Both the position numbers and the translations under genes were made by a program. From assembly GCF_900232995.1 (NCBI RefSeq), contig NZ_OCVX01000004.1, forward strand, positions 428,401 through 492,400: 64,000 bases of DNA, given 5' to 3'. The stretch comes from Mycobacterium simulans. GTDB lineage: Bacteria > Actinomycetota > Actinomycetes > Mycobacteriales > Mycobacteriaceae. Below are positions 41,085-49,820 of this stretch, piece by piece. Position 1 is the first letter of the stretch; each line of letters starts with the position of its first letter. Under the pieces are notes generated by a model. It was not told where the DNA came from, searched no databases, and was given only the letters and a program-made list of their open reading frames with translations.

Positions 41085-42578
41085 ATGCGGCGCGCGGCGA
41101 TTGAACTAGCGGTAGTTCTCGTCGCCGCTGGGGTGTTGCCGGCGTGCCACGAACCGACGTCGTCGGCGGCCACGACTCCCAGATTCGAACGGGCCCCGTG
41201 CCCACAGTTGCTCGAACCGGTCGCTGGCTCCGATGCGTGGCACTGCGGCTACCTGGTGGTGCCCGAAAATCGCGCCAACCCGAACGGGCGAACGATCCGG
41301 CTCGCGGTCGCGCGGGTGCCGGCTGCGACGCCGACGCCGGCACCAGATCCGGTGGTGTACTTGGCCGGCGGCCCCGGCGAGGACGCGGTTCAGGGTGCGG
41401 ACTTCGTCATGGGCGCCGGATTGGACCGCGACCGTGAGTTGATCCTGATCGCCCAGCGCGGAACGTACTCCAATCAGCCGGCCCTCACCTGCACCGAGAT
41501 TGACCGGTTTCACGCAGACAATGTCGCGATGGTCTCCGATGCGTCGGCGATCCGGACGTGTCACGACCGACTGGCGGCCACGGGCGCTGACCTCCGCGCC
41601 TACAACACCACCGAAAACGCCGCCGACATCGCGGACCTGCGCACGGCGCTGGGAATCGATCAATGGAATGTGTACGGGCTTTCCTATGGGTCGGAGTTGG
41701 CACTGACCTACATGCGCGAACATCCCGAAGGGATCCGGGCGGTGACGATCGATGGGGTGGTGCCGCCCGATGTGGTTAGTCCTAGCTGGTTTTGGAGCAG
41801 CACACGCGAAGCGTTCGACAACGTGTTTGGTGCGTGCGAGGCCGACGTGGCGTGTCGCGATCAGTTTCCGAATCTGGCCGGAACTTTCACAAGCTTGGTG
41901 CGCCAGCTGGAAGCCGCCCCAGTCGAGACATCGGTGACGATGCCCGACAGTGATCTATCGGTGAAGGTAGTGCTGAGCGGCGGGGCGCTCGTGAACTGGA
42001 TGATGCGTATGGTCTCCCGCGGCGAGAATGCCACCGAAGTCCCTTATGCGATCGATCAATTGGCGCATGGCCACCCTGAGATCGTTGCCGCTGAATGGGC
42101 CGAGTCGTGGGCGGCGGCCAAGTTTGTCGGCCAATATTCCTACGGGCTGAATTTCGGCGCGACGTGTAGCGAGTGGGTGGCCTACGATCCGCCGTCGCAG
42201 CTGCTGGAGCAGGGGCGATCCGCCTTTCCGGATTATCCGGACTCCGTATTAGCCCACCCGCCGCCATTTCCGTTCGGCATCGACCGGGAGTGGAATGTGC
42301 CGAAGGCGCCGACATCGGTGCGTGCGGCTGCACGAAGCTCGATCCCGACACTGATTGTCTCCGGAAAGTTTGATGCACGGACCGGTGCCCAGTGGGGTGA
42401 TTATGTGGCACGGCAACTGAGCCACTCGACGTCCATTGCCATTCCCGGCGTCGGGCATGCGGCGGTCATCACGTCCAAGTGCGCGCAAGACGTGGTGGCA
42501 TCCTTCTTCCGGACCCCGGGTTCACCCGATACCAGCTGTGTCGCAACGATTTCGCCCAAACCGTTCAAGGTGAAGTAG
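41085..42578 (+). CDS. exported lipoprotein alpha/beta hydrolase, TAP-like
   Basis: A 497-residue protein with a signal peptide and lipobox-like LPAC (Cys about residue 21). The alpha/beta hydrolase core has VVYLAGGPGEDAV, the nucleophile elbow VYGLSYGSEL (about residue 205), and the C-terminal TAP-like domain with Asp in SGKFDARTG and His in GVGHAAV. Family members in mycobacteria include cell-envelope proteases/esterases such as Hip1/CaeA, to which this is distantly similar. Multiple cysteines (about eight) suit an oxidising environment. A 10-bp tandem repeat begins just after the stop. Confidence 0.85.
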   Translation: MRRAAIELAVVLVAAGVLPACHEPTSSAATTPRFERAPCPQLLEPVAGSDAWHCGYLVVPENRANPNGRTIRLAVARVPAATPTPAPDPVVYLAGGPGEDAVQGADFVMGAGLDRDRELILIAQRGTYSNQPALTCTEIDRFHADNVAMVSDASAIRTCHDRLAATGADLRAYNTTENAADIADLRTALGIDQWNVYGLSYGSELALTYMREHPEGIRAVTIDGVVPPDVVSPSWFWSSTREAFDNVFGACEADVACRDQFPNLAGTFTSLVRQLEAAPVETSVTMPDSDLSVKVVLSGGALVNWMMRMVSRGENATEVPYAIDQLAHGHPEIVAAEWAESWAAAKFVGQYSYGLNFGATCSEWVAYDPPSQLLEQGRSAFPDYPDSVLAHPPPFPFGIDREWNVPKAPTSVRAAARSSIPTLIVSGKFDARTGAQWGDYVARQLSHSTSIAIPGVGHAAVITSKCAQDVVASFFRTPGSPDTSCVATISPKPFKVK

Positions 42579-42580
42579 GG

Positions 42581-42640
42581 CGGCTCGTTTCGGCTCGTTT
42601 CGGCTCGTTTCGGCTCGTTTCGGCTCGTTTCGGCTCGTTT
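42581..42640. repeat. 10-bp tandem repeat, six perfect copies
   Basis: CGGCTCGTTT is repeated six times without a mismatch, immediately between the hydrolase gene stop and palindrome copy 5. Perfect short arrays like this usually vary in copy number between strains. Confidence 0.98.
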
Positions 42641-42642
42641 CG

Positions 42643-42702
42643 GCGAGCAGACGCAGAATCGCACTAACAATGGGTTTTTGGTGCGATTCTGCGTCTGCTC
42701 GC
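42643..42702. repeat. intergenic palindrome, copy 5
   Basis: GCGAGCAGACGCAGAATCGC and its exact reverse complement flank a 16-base centre. It sits between the 10-bp array and the LuxR relic, as though marking the relic's broken end. Confidence 0.96.
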
Positions 42703-42703
42703 G

Positions 42704-42912
42704 GCCGATGCGCACTTGGCGGACGCCGGCGAACGCAAACGCCCCACTCGCGGCGGGAGATCGCTGACATCCATGGAGGAGGACGTGGTACGCCTTGTCC
42801 GTGAAACCCTGGGTAACAAAGGTATTGGCGCGCTGCTGCCCATTTCACCACGTGCTGTGCACCTTGTCCGTCTACCGATCGGAAGCGACTCGCTCAGTCT
42901 CGCAAGGCTTTT
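42704..42912 (+). pseudogene. relic of a LuxR-type HTH regulator C-terminus
   Basis: The frame through 42716-42860 reads ADAGERKRPTRGG, then SLTSMEEDVVRLVRETLGNK and ISPRAVH, the standard helix-turn-helix of large LuxR/adenylate-cyclase regulators. At about 42861 the similarity changes frame (TLSVYRSEATRSVSQ resembles the following HVYTKLGLTSRVQLAQ region) and then stops. There is no N-terminal cyclase or ATPase domain. The fragment abuts palindrome copy 5. Confidence 0.7.
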
Positions 42913-42964
42913 CGTTACAACGGTCCGGTCGCGGCGCAGGTCACCGCTGGCGCTCGGGCCAAAG

Positions 42965-43372
42965 TCACACCTGAATGATCGTCACGTTGACGGCGCCATC
43001 TAGGGCGGCAAAGTCCTCGTCCTGGGTGACGACGGGCAATTCTCGCGATGCGGCAATGGCGGCGATCCACAGATCGTTGATCCGCACCCGCCGACCAGTC
43101 TCGGCGAGATGGATCCGCAGCCGCGCCCACATTCTGGCCGCTTCATCATCAACAGGCAGCGTTTCCATGTCAGCAACGGATTCCAGCGTCGCGAGGCGCT
43201 GCGCCCTGATGTCAGAAGTCCTCGCGGCCAGCACACCGGCGTGGAGTTCGGCGAGCGTGACGACGGTGGTGGCAACCTCGTCAGGGATCAGCGCCGCGTC
43301 GAGTTGCTTGCCACTCTGGGTCGCGATGAACACCGAGGTGTCGAGCACGCCGGCAGCCCGCGGGGTGATCAT
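42965..43372 (-). CDS. vapC: PIN-domain ribonuclease toxin VapC
   Basis: The 135-residue protein has the four acidic PIN residues in order: Asp in VLDTSVFIA (about 11), Glu in TLAELHAGV (about 42), Asp in RINDLWIAAIA (about 99) and Asp in TQDEDFAAL (about 117). VapC toxins cleave structured RNAs such as tRNA. Its start overlaps the antitoxin stop by four bases. The family number cannot be assigned from sequence alone. Confidence 0.9.
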   Translation of the reverse strand: MITPRAAGVLDTSVFIATQSGKQLDAALIPDEVATTVVTLAELHAGVLAARTSDIRAQRLATLESVADMETLPVDDEAARMWARLRIHLAETGRRVRINDLWIAAIAASRELPVVTQDEDFAALDGAVNVTIIQV

Positions 43373-43629
43373 CGAATCGGTCCGAGATCGTCGGTGGTTT
43401 CGCCCGCGAGCGCCGCGAGATCTTCGCGCAACCCGGGATCAGCTTGAGCGCGGCGCAATCGCGACAGGAACTCTGACTTGCTCAACCAACGGCGGCTCCG
43501 GGGGCGAACCGCGGTGAGTACCGCGACGGGTCGGCCGTTGACAGTGATGGTGACGTCCTCTCCGTCGCGCACGCGCCGAAGCACCCCAGCCGTGTCGTTA
43601 CGTAGCTGACGAGACGCCACTTCAGACAT
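43369..43629 (-). CDS. vapB: Phd/YefM-type antitoxin VapB
   Basis: The 86-residue antitoxin starts MSEVASRQLRNDTAGVLRRV and has the Phd/YefM DNA-binding fold (VTITVNGRPVAVL). Its C-terminus, after RRWLSKSEFLSRL, is the acidic toxin-neutralising tail. It precedes and overlaps vapC (ATGA), the usual TA order that ensures antitoxin excess. The TA pair looks intact. Confidence 0.9.
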   Translation of the reverse strand: MSEVASRQLRNDTAGVLRRVRDGEDVTITVNGRPVAVLTAVRPRSRRWLSKSEFLSRLRRAQADPGLREDLAALAGETTDDLGPIR

Positions 43630-43803
43630 GCTACGAACGTAGCACTACTGTAGGCCACGCCTCGCCTTGTGGATAGCCGCGCCGGCCGTTGCGGCCGCGA
43701 TGGAGGCGGCGCATAACGCCATCAAGACCGCGGTAGCACCTGCGCCGTGATCGCGACCGTAAAGTAAATCGCTAACTGGCACAGCAAGAAGGTGGGGCCT
43801 TCG

Positions 43804-45189
43804 ATGAGCGACATAGCTGCACGGTTTGCAGAAGTCGTCGGGAACAACACCCTGCTGACGGGCGACGCAACCCCCGAGGATTATGCGCACGACGAGGAGC
43901 TGACGAACCCGCCGCAGCAGCCGGCCTACGTCGCCAAGCCGAAGACAGCAGAAGAGGTTGCAGAGCTACTCAGAGCCGCCGCCGAACACAAGGTGCCCGT
44001 GACAGCCCGCGGATCCGGCTGCGGTTTGTCGGGTGCGGCGCGGCCGGTGCAGGGTGGGCTGCTGATTTCTTTCGAGCGGATGAACGCGGTCCTGGAGGTC
44101 GATGCCATCAACCAGGTCGCCGTTGTCCAGCCCGGGGTGACGCTGACCGACCTGGACGCCGCGACCGTCGATGCCGGGCTGCGGTACACGGTGTACCCAG
44201 GCGAGCTGTCCTCCAGCGTCGGCGGGAACGTCGGAACAAACGCCGGCGGGATGCGTGCGGTCAAGTACGGGGTGGCCCGTCACAACGTACTCGGGTTGCA
44301 GGCCGTACTGCCGACCGGCGAGATCATCCGAACCGGCGGCAGGATCGCCAAGGTTTCCACCGGCTACGACCTGACCCAGCTGATTATCGGCTCCGAAGGC
44401 ACCCTGGCGTTGGTCACCGAGGTGATCGTCAAGCTGCACCCACGACTCGACCACAACGCCAGCGTGCTCGCCCCATTCGCCGACTTCGACCAGGTCATGT
44501 CGGCGGTGCCCAAGGTCCTCGCCAGCGGTCTTGCGCCCGACATCCTGGAGTACATCGACAACACGACGATGGCCGCGCTCGTCGCCACCCAGAATCTGGA
44601 GCTGGGCATCCCAGACAAGATCCGCGACAGCTGCCAAGCGTATCTCCTTGTGGCGCTTGAGAACCGTAGCGCGGACCGTCTGTTCGAGGACGTCGAAACC
44701 GTGGGTGAGATGCTTGCCGAGCTTGGCGCGGTCGACGCATATGTCCTCGAAGGAGGCTCTGCGCGCAAGTTGATCGAGGCCCGCGAGAAAGCCTTTTGGG
44801 CGGCAAAAGCGCTCGGCGCGGACGACATCATCGACACCGTCGTCCCGCGCGCCGCGATGCCGAAATTCCTTGCCACCGCGCGCGGTCTAGCGTCGTCCGC
44901 GGGCGGTGCCGCGGTCGGCTGCGGGCACGCCGGCGATGGGAACGTGCACATGGCTATCGTCTGCAAAGATCCGGACAAAAAGAAGAAGCTGATGACCGAC
45001 ATCTTCGCGCTCGCAATGGAATTGGGTGGTGCGATCTCCGGCGAACACGGCCTTGGCCGCGCCAAAACCCCGTACTTCCTGGAGCTCGAAGACCCTGCCA
45101 AGATCGCTCTGATGCGCCGGATCAAGCAGAGCTTCGACCCGGCGGGAATCCTCAACCCCGATGTTGTCTTCCCGGCAGAACAAGCATGA
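43804..45189 (+). CDS. FAD-linked oxidase, D-lactate/glycolate dehydrogenase-like (Rv2280-like)
   Basis: Start ATG 43804 follows AAGGTGGGG. The 461-residue protein has the PCMH FAD-binding segment VTARGSGCGLSGAARPVQGG and GGNVGTNAGGMRAVKYG. The C-terminal FAD-oxidase domain carries the metal/substrate motifs GHAGDGNVHMAI and GAISGEHGLGRAKTPYF. Such enzymes oxidise 2-hydroxy acids. The exact substrate is unknown. A longer frame from 43792 adds only four residues. Confidence 0.88.
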   Translation: MSDIAARFAEVVGNNTLLTGDATPEDYAHDEELTNPPQQPAYVAKPKTAEEVAELLRAAAEHKVPVTARGSGCGLSGAARPVQGGLLISFERMNAVLEVDAINQVAVVQPGVTLTDLDAATVDAGLRYTVYPGELSSSVGGNVGTNAGGMRAVKYGVARHNVLGLQAVLPTGEIIRTGGRIAKVSTGYDLTQLIIGSEGTLALVTEVIVKLHPRLDHNASVLAPFADFDQVMSAVPKVLASGLAPDILEYIDNTTMAALVATQNLELGIPDKIRDSCQAYLLVALENRSADRLFEDVETVGEMLAELGAVDAYVLEGGSARKLIEAREKAFWAAKALGADDIIDTVVPRAAMPKFLATARGLASSAGGAAVGCGHAGDGNVHMAIVCKDPDKKKKLMTDIFALAMELGGAISGEHGLGRAKTPYFLELEDPAKIALMRRIKQSFDPAGILNPDVVFPAEQA

Positions 45190-45272
45190 TTCGCGGCACG
45201 AACCGCCCCTCTAGCCCCGCCAAGCTTTCGATTCTGATGCGCAGCATCTTCGCGAGGCGCTTGGTTTGTCGA

Positions 45273-45415
45273 TCATCGAAACCGATCTAATCCAAATTTG
45301 ATTGAGCCACTACCCTTTTCGAGCGACTGGACACTGGAGCGAGACATACCGGCCAGGTCGGCCAGGGTTTATTCGGGTGAGCCGCAGTGTAATACGACGC
45401 TCCGCAAACTGCCGC
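45273..45415 (-). pseudogene. relic of an XRE/HipB-type HTH regulator
   Basis: On the minus strand the DNA encodes TLADLAGMSRSSVQSLEKGS, an unmistakable lambda-repressor-type helix-turn-helix, preceded by a TAA in frame. The upstream part of the domain continues in another frame (AERRITLRLTR, compare the usual RRxxGLTQ). The frame ends at a TGA after IKFGLDRFR. No start codon or partner toxin survives. It looks like a decayed antitoxin or repressor. Confidence 0.65.
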
Positions 45416-45453
45416 CTATGCGTTCTATTTCCGGGATAGAGCTTTCGGAGCTA

Positions 45454-45469
45454 CATGCATAAGCATGCA
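45454..45469. promoter_or_regulatory. ATGCAT inverted repeat upstream of the XRE relic
   Basis: ATGCAT-AAGC-ATGCAT is an inverted (and direct) repeat in AT-richer DNA, upstream of the relic on the minus strand. It may be the remnant operator of the lost regulator. Confidence 0.35.
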
Positions 45470-45541
45470 TGCGTAACGAGAACGGCCGTCGTCAACAATG
45501 CCTAGGTTTCCTAGCCTAAGTGGCTGGGGCGGGTTAATGAA

Positions 45542-46246
45542 CTACCGTCCGCCGGCCAACCTTTCGACATCGATCACTTCACCGCGATTGATGCTGACCC
45601 AATCACGCCCATCGAGGTAAGGGCGCAAACTCCGTCCGATGAGTTCGGCGTCGGCCGCAGACTTCGGTCGCTGAAGTTCATAAACGTACGGCAGTTCTGC
45701 CATGCCGGTGACGACGCTCCACAGCTTCAACGCGGCCGGCCCGGTCGGCGGATCCACTAGCACCGGCCCAAACAAGCATTGTCCGTCGATAAAGAGAGTC
45801 GGCACGCCGAAGCCGCCCGCGTCGACAACCCGCTGGTGCTCGGCACGAACCTCGTCGTGAGTGGTCGGGTCATCAAGCGCCGCATCCAGAACGGCCCCGT
45901 CAACGCCGATATCGCCCAGCAGACGTCGCGCCACTTCGGGATCGTGCGGCTTGCCGCCAGCCATGTGCAGCTCATGACCTATCGCGGCATACCACCGGTC
46001 CAGGTGCGACATATCCGTGCGACGCAGCAGCGCACCGATACGCATCAATGACCAGCCGTACGACCAATCGCGCTCCCACGGGTGTTTCTTGCCCTCGACG
46101 CGGTTGATCTCCTCCAGGCTGAAGAATCGCCAATTGACCGTGATGCCCAACTGCGCGCGGACATCGCGGATCCACACCGAAGTTTGGTAGGCGAACGGGC
46201 ACATCGGGTCGAAATGGAAGTCCACAACGCTATACGGGGCGGTCAT
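45542..46246 (-). CDS. DsbA-family thioredoxin-fold oxidoreductase
   Basis: The 234-residue protein resembles the mycothiol-dependent DsbA-like enzyme Rv2466c: an N-terminal [18 protein letters not shown], an inserted helical domain and [17 protein letters not shown] with the cis-Pro. The active-site motif is CPFA rather than CPWC, so the resolving Cys is missing and a one-cysteine mechanism with mycothiol is likely. No signal peptide; it should be cytosolic. Substrate unknown. Confidence 0.83.
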   Translation of the reverse strand: MTAPYSVVDFHFDPMCPFAYQTSVWIRDVRAQLGITVNWRFFSLEEINRVEGKKHPWERDWSYGWSLMRIGALLRRTDMSHLDRWYAAIGHELHMAGGKPHDPEVARRLLGDIGVDGAVLDAALDDPTTHDEVRAEHQRVVDAGGFGVPTLFIDGQCLFGPVLVDPPTGPAALKLWSVVTGMAELPYVYELQRPKSAADAELIGRSLRPYLDGRDWVSINRGEVIDVERLAGGR

Positions 46247-46274
46247 CAGGCTATTGTGCCCCGGCAGACCCGCC

Positions 46275-46330
46275 GAGCAGACGCAAAAGTCCCCGAAAAT
46301 CGCGGTTTTCGGGGGCTTTTGCGTCTGCCC
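46275..46330. repeat. intergenic palindrome, copy 6 (diverged centre)
   Basis: GAGCAGACGCAAAAGTCCCC pairs with the segment ending GGGGGCTTTTGCGTCTGCCC, with one or two mismatches and a CGAAAATCGCGGTTTTCG centre. It lies between the chagasin-like gene's 3' end and the DsbA-like gene's start, both on the minus strand. Confidence 0.93.
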
Positions 46331-46348
46331 GCGCCACGTGGCCCAGAG

Positions 46349-46786
46349 CTACTTCACGGTGACGTTCGCGGTGAATGTGCATGTCGGTGCCGGATCGCTG
46401 CCCACGACACTCGCGTAGTGGGCAACAACGGTCGTCGTCCCGGACTTCAGCGCTGTAAACGTCCAAACCTCGGTACCCGGGGCTCCAATAAGGTCGGTTT
46501 TTGCAGGCACATACTCGTGACTGGACTGCGTCAAGATGGTGGAATCGCCGATCTTGGGGTCATCCGTCCAGCGGAACGGCGTGCTGTGATTCGACCCCAA
46601 TGACACCTTGAGCGTGTCCCCTACCGAAAGCGCGACGTCGCGACTGATGGTGGTCTGGTTCAACACATCGTCCATGGAGACGTCGATGGTCTTGGTCGCC
46701 GCTTGACTCTTGGTTGAGCAAGCGGCCACCCCTACCGCAATCAGGGTGACCAACATGGCGACGGCAGCGATGAGCCTAGTCTTCAC
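46349..46786 (-). CDS. lipoprotein with chagasin-like peptidase inhibitor domain
   Basis: A 145-residue lipoprotein (lipobox VAAC, Cys about residue 23). The mature part has the three loop motifs of inhibitor family I42: a NHSTPFRW loop in place of NPTTGY-W, the middle loop GAPGTEVWTF (compare G-x-P-G), and a final strand pair TTTVVAHYA. Chagasins block papain-like cysteine peptidases. Here the lipoprotein would sit in the envelope, perhaps inhibiting host or own proteases. This is a fold-level assignment. Confidence 0.75.
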   Translation of the reverse strand: MKTRLIAAVAMLVTLIAVGVAACSTKSQAATKTIDVSMDDVLNQTTISRDVALSVGDTLKVSLGSNHSTPFRWTDDPKIGDSTILTQSSHEYVPAKTDLIGAPGTEVWTFTALKSGTTTVVAHYASVVGSDPAPTCTFTANVTVK

Positions 46787-46832
46787 GAGAATCTAATATT
46801 CCACGTCTGCCAGAGTCCGGAGGTGAACACCC

Positions 46833-47063
46833 GTGATGATCTGGCCGACGCTGGCCCGGAACGGGTGTTTCGCGGTACTGGCCATGTTGGTTGCGCTCAA
46901 CGGTCAATTCGGGGTGCTACTAACGTTTTTCGTGATCGTCATGCTGGCCCTGTGGCCCGGCCCCGCGGGGTACCGCCACTGGAAAGCACCCCGACACCTA
47001 AGCACCGGAAGTCGACGGCGCTGCACAGCCCATGGTCGACTTGCCCACGACCTGCCTCGCTAA
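46833..47063 (+). CDS. small single-pass membrane protein, hypothetical
   Basis: A 76-residue frame begins at GTG 46833 (or the adjacent ATG), seven bases after GGAGGTG. It has one strongly hydrophobic segment (GVLLTFFVIVMLALWPGPAG) with a shorter one before it, then a basic tail. No family is recognised. The ribosome site and membrane segment favour a real gene, though the C-terminal half could be chance. Confidence 0.5.
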   Translation: MMIWPTLARNGCFAVLAMLVALNGQFGVLLTFFVIVMLALWPGPAGYRHWKAPRHLSTGSRRRCTAHGRLAHDLPR

Positions 47064-47090
47064 CAGCTAGTTGTCCGGTAGCTTCGATGC

Positions 47091-48182
47091 GTGTTTGGCA
47101 TCATCAGGCCCTGCCGTCATCGGCTCGGCGGCGAACTCACGGCGGCCTGGCGAGCCCAGTTGTGCGGCCTGTGCCTGGCATTGCGCGACGACTACGGCCA
47201 GACCGCGCGGATCGCCACCAACTACGACGGGTTAGTGGTCTCGCTGCTGGTCGAGGCGCAGTCGCAGGCGCAACCCACCCGACGCACCGCGGGTCCGTGC
47301 CCGTTGCGCGGAATGAAGCGCGCCGACGTGGCGACCGGCGAGTGTGTGCGGCTGGCCGCCGTGGTCTCGTTGGCGCTTGCCGCCGCGCGGGTGCGTGATC
47401 ATGTCGACGACCGCGACGGCTTGGTCGGCGCGGTCGGGGTGCGTCCCGCTGCACGCCGGGTCGCTGAGCGGTGGGTGCGCCAGGGCACCGAAACCGGTCA
47501 CAGCCTGGGGTTCGATACCGGCGTGCTGGTGGCCGCGATGGATCGGCAGGCCGAGCTGGAAGCGAGCGCAGGCCCGGGCAGTTCGCTGCTGGCGGTGACC
47601 GAGCCGACGGAGACGGCCGTTGCCGCGGCGTTCGCCCACACCGCCGTGTTGGCCGGCCGGCCCGCGAACGAGGCGCCGCTGCGTGAGGTCGGTCAACTGT
47701 TCGGGCGGTTGGCGCACCTGCTCGACGCGGTCGAGGATTACCGCGACGACGTCGCGCACGGGAAGTGGAATCCGTTGGCCGCCACCGGCACATCTGTTGA
47801 CGAGGTTCGGACCCTGTGTGACGACGCGATGCTGGGTATCGAGCTGGCATTGGCCGACGTCGACTTCACCGACGAACGGTTGCCCCGCCGCCTGCTGACC
47901 CGCGAGGTCCGCCGTGCGGTCTCACGCACATTTCGCGCGCACAACGGAACGCCGCACGGCCAGCAGGAAGGGATCAACTTCGGTAACCAGGCGATGAGCG
48001 CTGGCTCCTACCCCGGCATGCCGGGCGAGCTGCCACCCGAACCCGTGCCGCAGCGCAAACAGGGGTGCTGGGACACCTGCACCGATGCCTGCTGTTGCGA
48101 CTGCGGGTGTGACTGCTGCTGCGACAGCTGTTGCGATGGCGGTTGCTGCTGTGACTGCGGAGACTGCTGCGACTGCAACTAA
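47091..48182 (+). CDS. DUF5685 family protein with 19-cysteine C-terminal tail
   Basis: The 363-residue protein opens MFGIIRPCRHRLG...AQLCGLCLALRDDYG, typical of actinobacterial DUF5685. It is all-helical and contains LLDAVEDYRDDVAHGKWNPL, an Asp-rich motif reminiscent of the DxxxD of phytoene/squalene synthase-like folds. The last 38 residues contain 19 cysteines in CC, CCC and CDC groups with Asp and Gly between, suggesting metal binding. No signal peptide. Function unknown. GTG start. The Na+/H+ antiporter gene follows 27 bases later and may be in the same operon. Confidence 0.8.
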   Translation: MFGIIRPCRHRLGGELTAAWRAQLCGLCLALRDDYGQTARIATNYDGLVVSLLVEAQSQAQPTRRTAGPCPLRGMKRADVATGECVRLAAVVSLALAAARVRDHVDDRDGLVGAVGVRPAARRVAERWVRQGTETGHSLGFDTGVLVAAMDRQAELEASAGPGSSLLAVTEPTETAVAAAFAHTAVLAGRPANEAPLREVGQLFGRLAHLLDAVEDYRDDVAHGKWNPLAATGTSVDEVRTLCDDAMLGIELALADVDFTDERLPRRLLTREVRRAVSRTFRAHNGTPHGQQEGINFGNQAMSAGSYPGMPGELPPEPVPQRKQGCWDTCTDACCCDCGCDCCCDSCCDGGCCCDCGDCCDCN

Positions 48183-48209
48183 CCGGCCGGCGTACGGCAG
48201 GATGGTCGC

Positions 48210-49820
48210 GTGTTTGGGCTAGTCGTAATCGTCGCGCTGGTCGCCACCGTGGTCGTGGGCACGATCCTGGGTCGACGCTATCGCGTGGGTCCGCCGGTCC
48301 TGCTCATCTTCTTGGGTGGGCTGCTCGGTCTGATCCCCCGCTTCGGCAGCGTCGAGATCGACGGCGAGATCGTGCTGCTGCTGTTCCTGCCGGCGATCCT
48401 CTATTGGGAGAGCATGAACACCAGCTTTCGCGAGATCCGCTGGAATCTACGCGTCATCGTGTTGTTCAGCGTTGGCCTGGTGATCGCGACCGCGGTGGCG
48501 GTTTCGTGGACGGCGCGAGCGTTCGGCATGGAGTCGCACGCGGCGGCGGTCCTCGGCGCGGTGCTCTCCCCTACCGACGCGGCCGCCGTAGCGGGTCTGG
48601 CCAAGAAGTTGCCCCGCCGGGCCCTCACCGTGCTGCGCGGCGAGAGCCTGATCAACGACGGCACCGCGCTCGTGCTGTTCGCCGTGACCGTGTCGGTAGC
48701 GGTCGGCGGACATGAGGTCAGCCCCGCCGCCCTCACCGGGCGGTTTGTCTATTCCTATGTCGGTGGAATCGCGGCCGGGCTGTTGGTCGGCACGCTGGTG
48801 ACCCTGGTGCGCCGCCGAATTGACGCGCCGCTGGAGGAAGGTGCCCTGAGCCTGCTGACGCCGTTCGCGGCGTTTTTGCTTGCCGAGACTTTGGAGTGCA
48901 GCGGAGTGGTCGCGGTCCTGGTATCGGCACTGGTGCTCACCTATGTCGGGCCGAAAGTAATCCGGGCACGTTCCCGCCTGGAGGCCTACGCATTCTGGGA
49001 CATTTCGACGTTCCTGATCAACGGCTCGTTGTGGGTGTTCGTCGGGGTCCAACTCCCGGGCGCGGTGCAGCACATCTCAGACGCCGACGGTGGCCTGCGC
49101 CGCGCAGCGGTTCTGGCCCTGGCCGTCACCGGCGTCGTCATCGCAACCCGGATCGTCTGGGTCGAGCTCACCACCGTGCTCGGTCGAGCCGCGGACAGGG
49201 TCCTCAAGAAGCCCACTCGTCATGTCGGATTCCGTCAGCGCTGCGTCACCAGCTGGGCGGGATTCCGAGGAGCCGTGTCGCTTGCCGCAGCATTAGCGGT
49301 GCCGTTGACCACGTCCAGCGGCGCCCCGTTCCCGGACCGCAACCGCATCATCTTCGTGGTTTCCGTGGTAATTCTGGTCAGCGTTTTGGTCGAAGGCAGC
49401 ACGCTGCCAGCCGTCGTTCGATGGGCCCGGATGCCCGAAGACATTGCCCGCGCTGACGAACTGCAACTGGCCCGAACTCGAAGCGCCGAAGCCGCCCTCG
49501 AAATCCTGCCGGAGGTCGCCCGCGAGCTCGATGCCGGTCCGGACGTCCTGAAGCGCCTGACAAAGGAGTACGAGGAACGCGCCGCGCTCGTCCGCGAAAT
49601 CGGCGACGACTCGGCGACAAACGATCTGGCCCAACGCAACGATCTGGTCCGACGGGTCCATCTGCGCGTGCTCGACCACCAGCGCCACGCCGTTACCACG
49701 TTGCGAAACCAAAACCTCATCGACGACATCGTGTTGCGCGAGTTGCAGCGCGAGATGGATCTAGAGGAAGTGCAACTACTCGACCCCGCCGATACCGAGG
49801 CATACGAAGGTAGCGGCTAG
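48210..49820 (+). CDS. yjcE: CPA1-family Na+/H+ antiporter
   Basis: A 536-residue polytopic protein, similar to Rv2287, with about 12 membrane helices. The key acidic pair region ALSPTDAAAVAGLAKK (ND-type aspartate motif) and ESLINDGTALVLFA are typical of CPA1 exchangers, which swap Na+ for H+ for pH and salt homeostasis. The C-terminal 130 residues are a charged cytoplasmic domain. Its TAG stop shares CTAG with the stop of the convergent P450 gene. Confidence 0.92.
   Translation: MFGLVVIVALVATVVVGTILGRRYRVGPPVLLIFLGGLLGLIPRFGSVEIDGEIVLLLFLPAILYWESMNTSFREIRWNLRVIVLFSVGLVIATAVAVSWTARAFGMESHAAAVLGAVLSPTDAAAVAGLAKKLPRRALTVLRGESLINDGTALVLFAVTVSVAVGGHEVSPAALTGRFVYSYVGGIAAGLLVGTLVTLVRRRIDAPLEEGALSLLTPFAAFLLAETLECSGVVAVLVSALVLTYVGPKVIRARSRLEAYAFWDISTFLINGSLWVFVGVQLPGAVQHISDADGGLRRAAVLALAVTGVVIATRIVWVELTTVLGRAADRVLKKPTRHVGFRQRCVTSWAGFRGAVSLAAALAVPLTTSSGAPFPDRNRIIFVVSVVILVSVLVEGSTLPAVVRWARMPEDIARADELQLARTRSAEAALEILPEVARELDAGPDVLKRLTKEYEERAALVREIGDDSATNDLAQRNDLVRRVHLRVLDHQRHAVTTLRNQNLIDDIVLRELQREMDLEEVQLLDPADTEAYEGSG

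Larger units (their letters stand above)
45190..45541. other. intergenic region carrying a regulator relic
   Basis: These 352 bases hold no intact gene. They contain the XRE relic described separately and an ATGCAT-rich inverted repeat. Confidence 0.7.

Noticed and set aside
43645-43890. Minus-strand frame with an Ala-rich hydrophobic end
   Set aside because: It runs into the start of the FAD-linked oxidase gene, has no ribosome site, and resembles no family.
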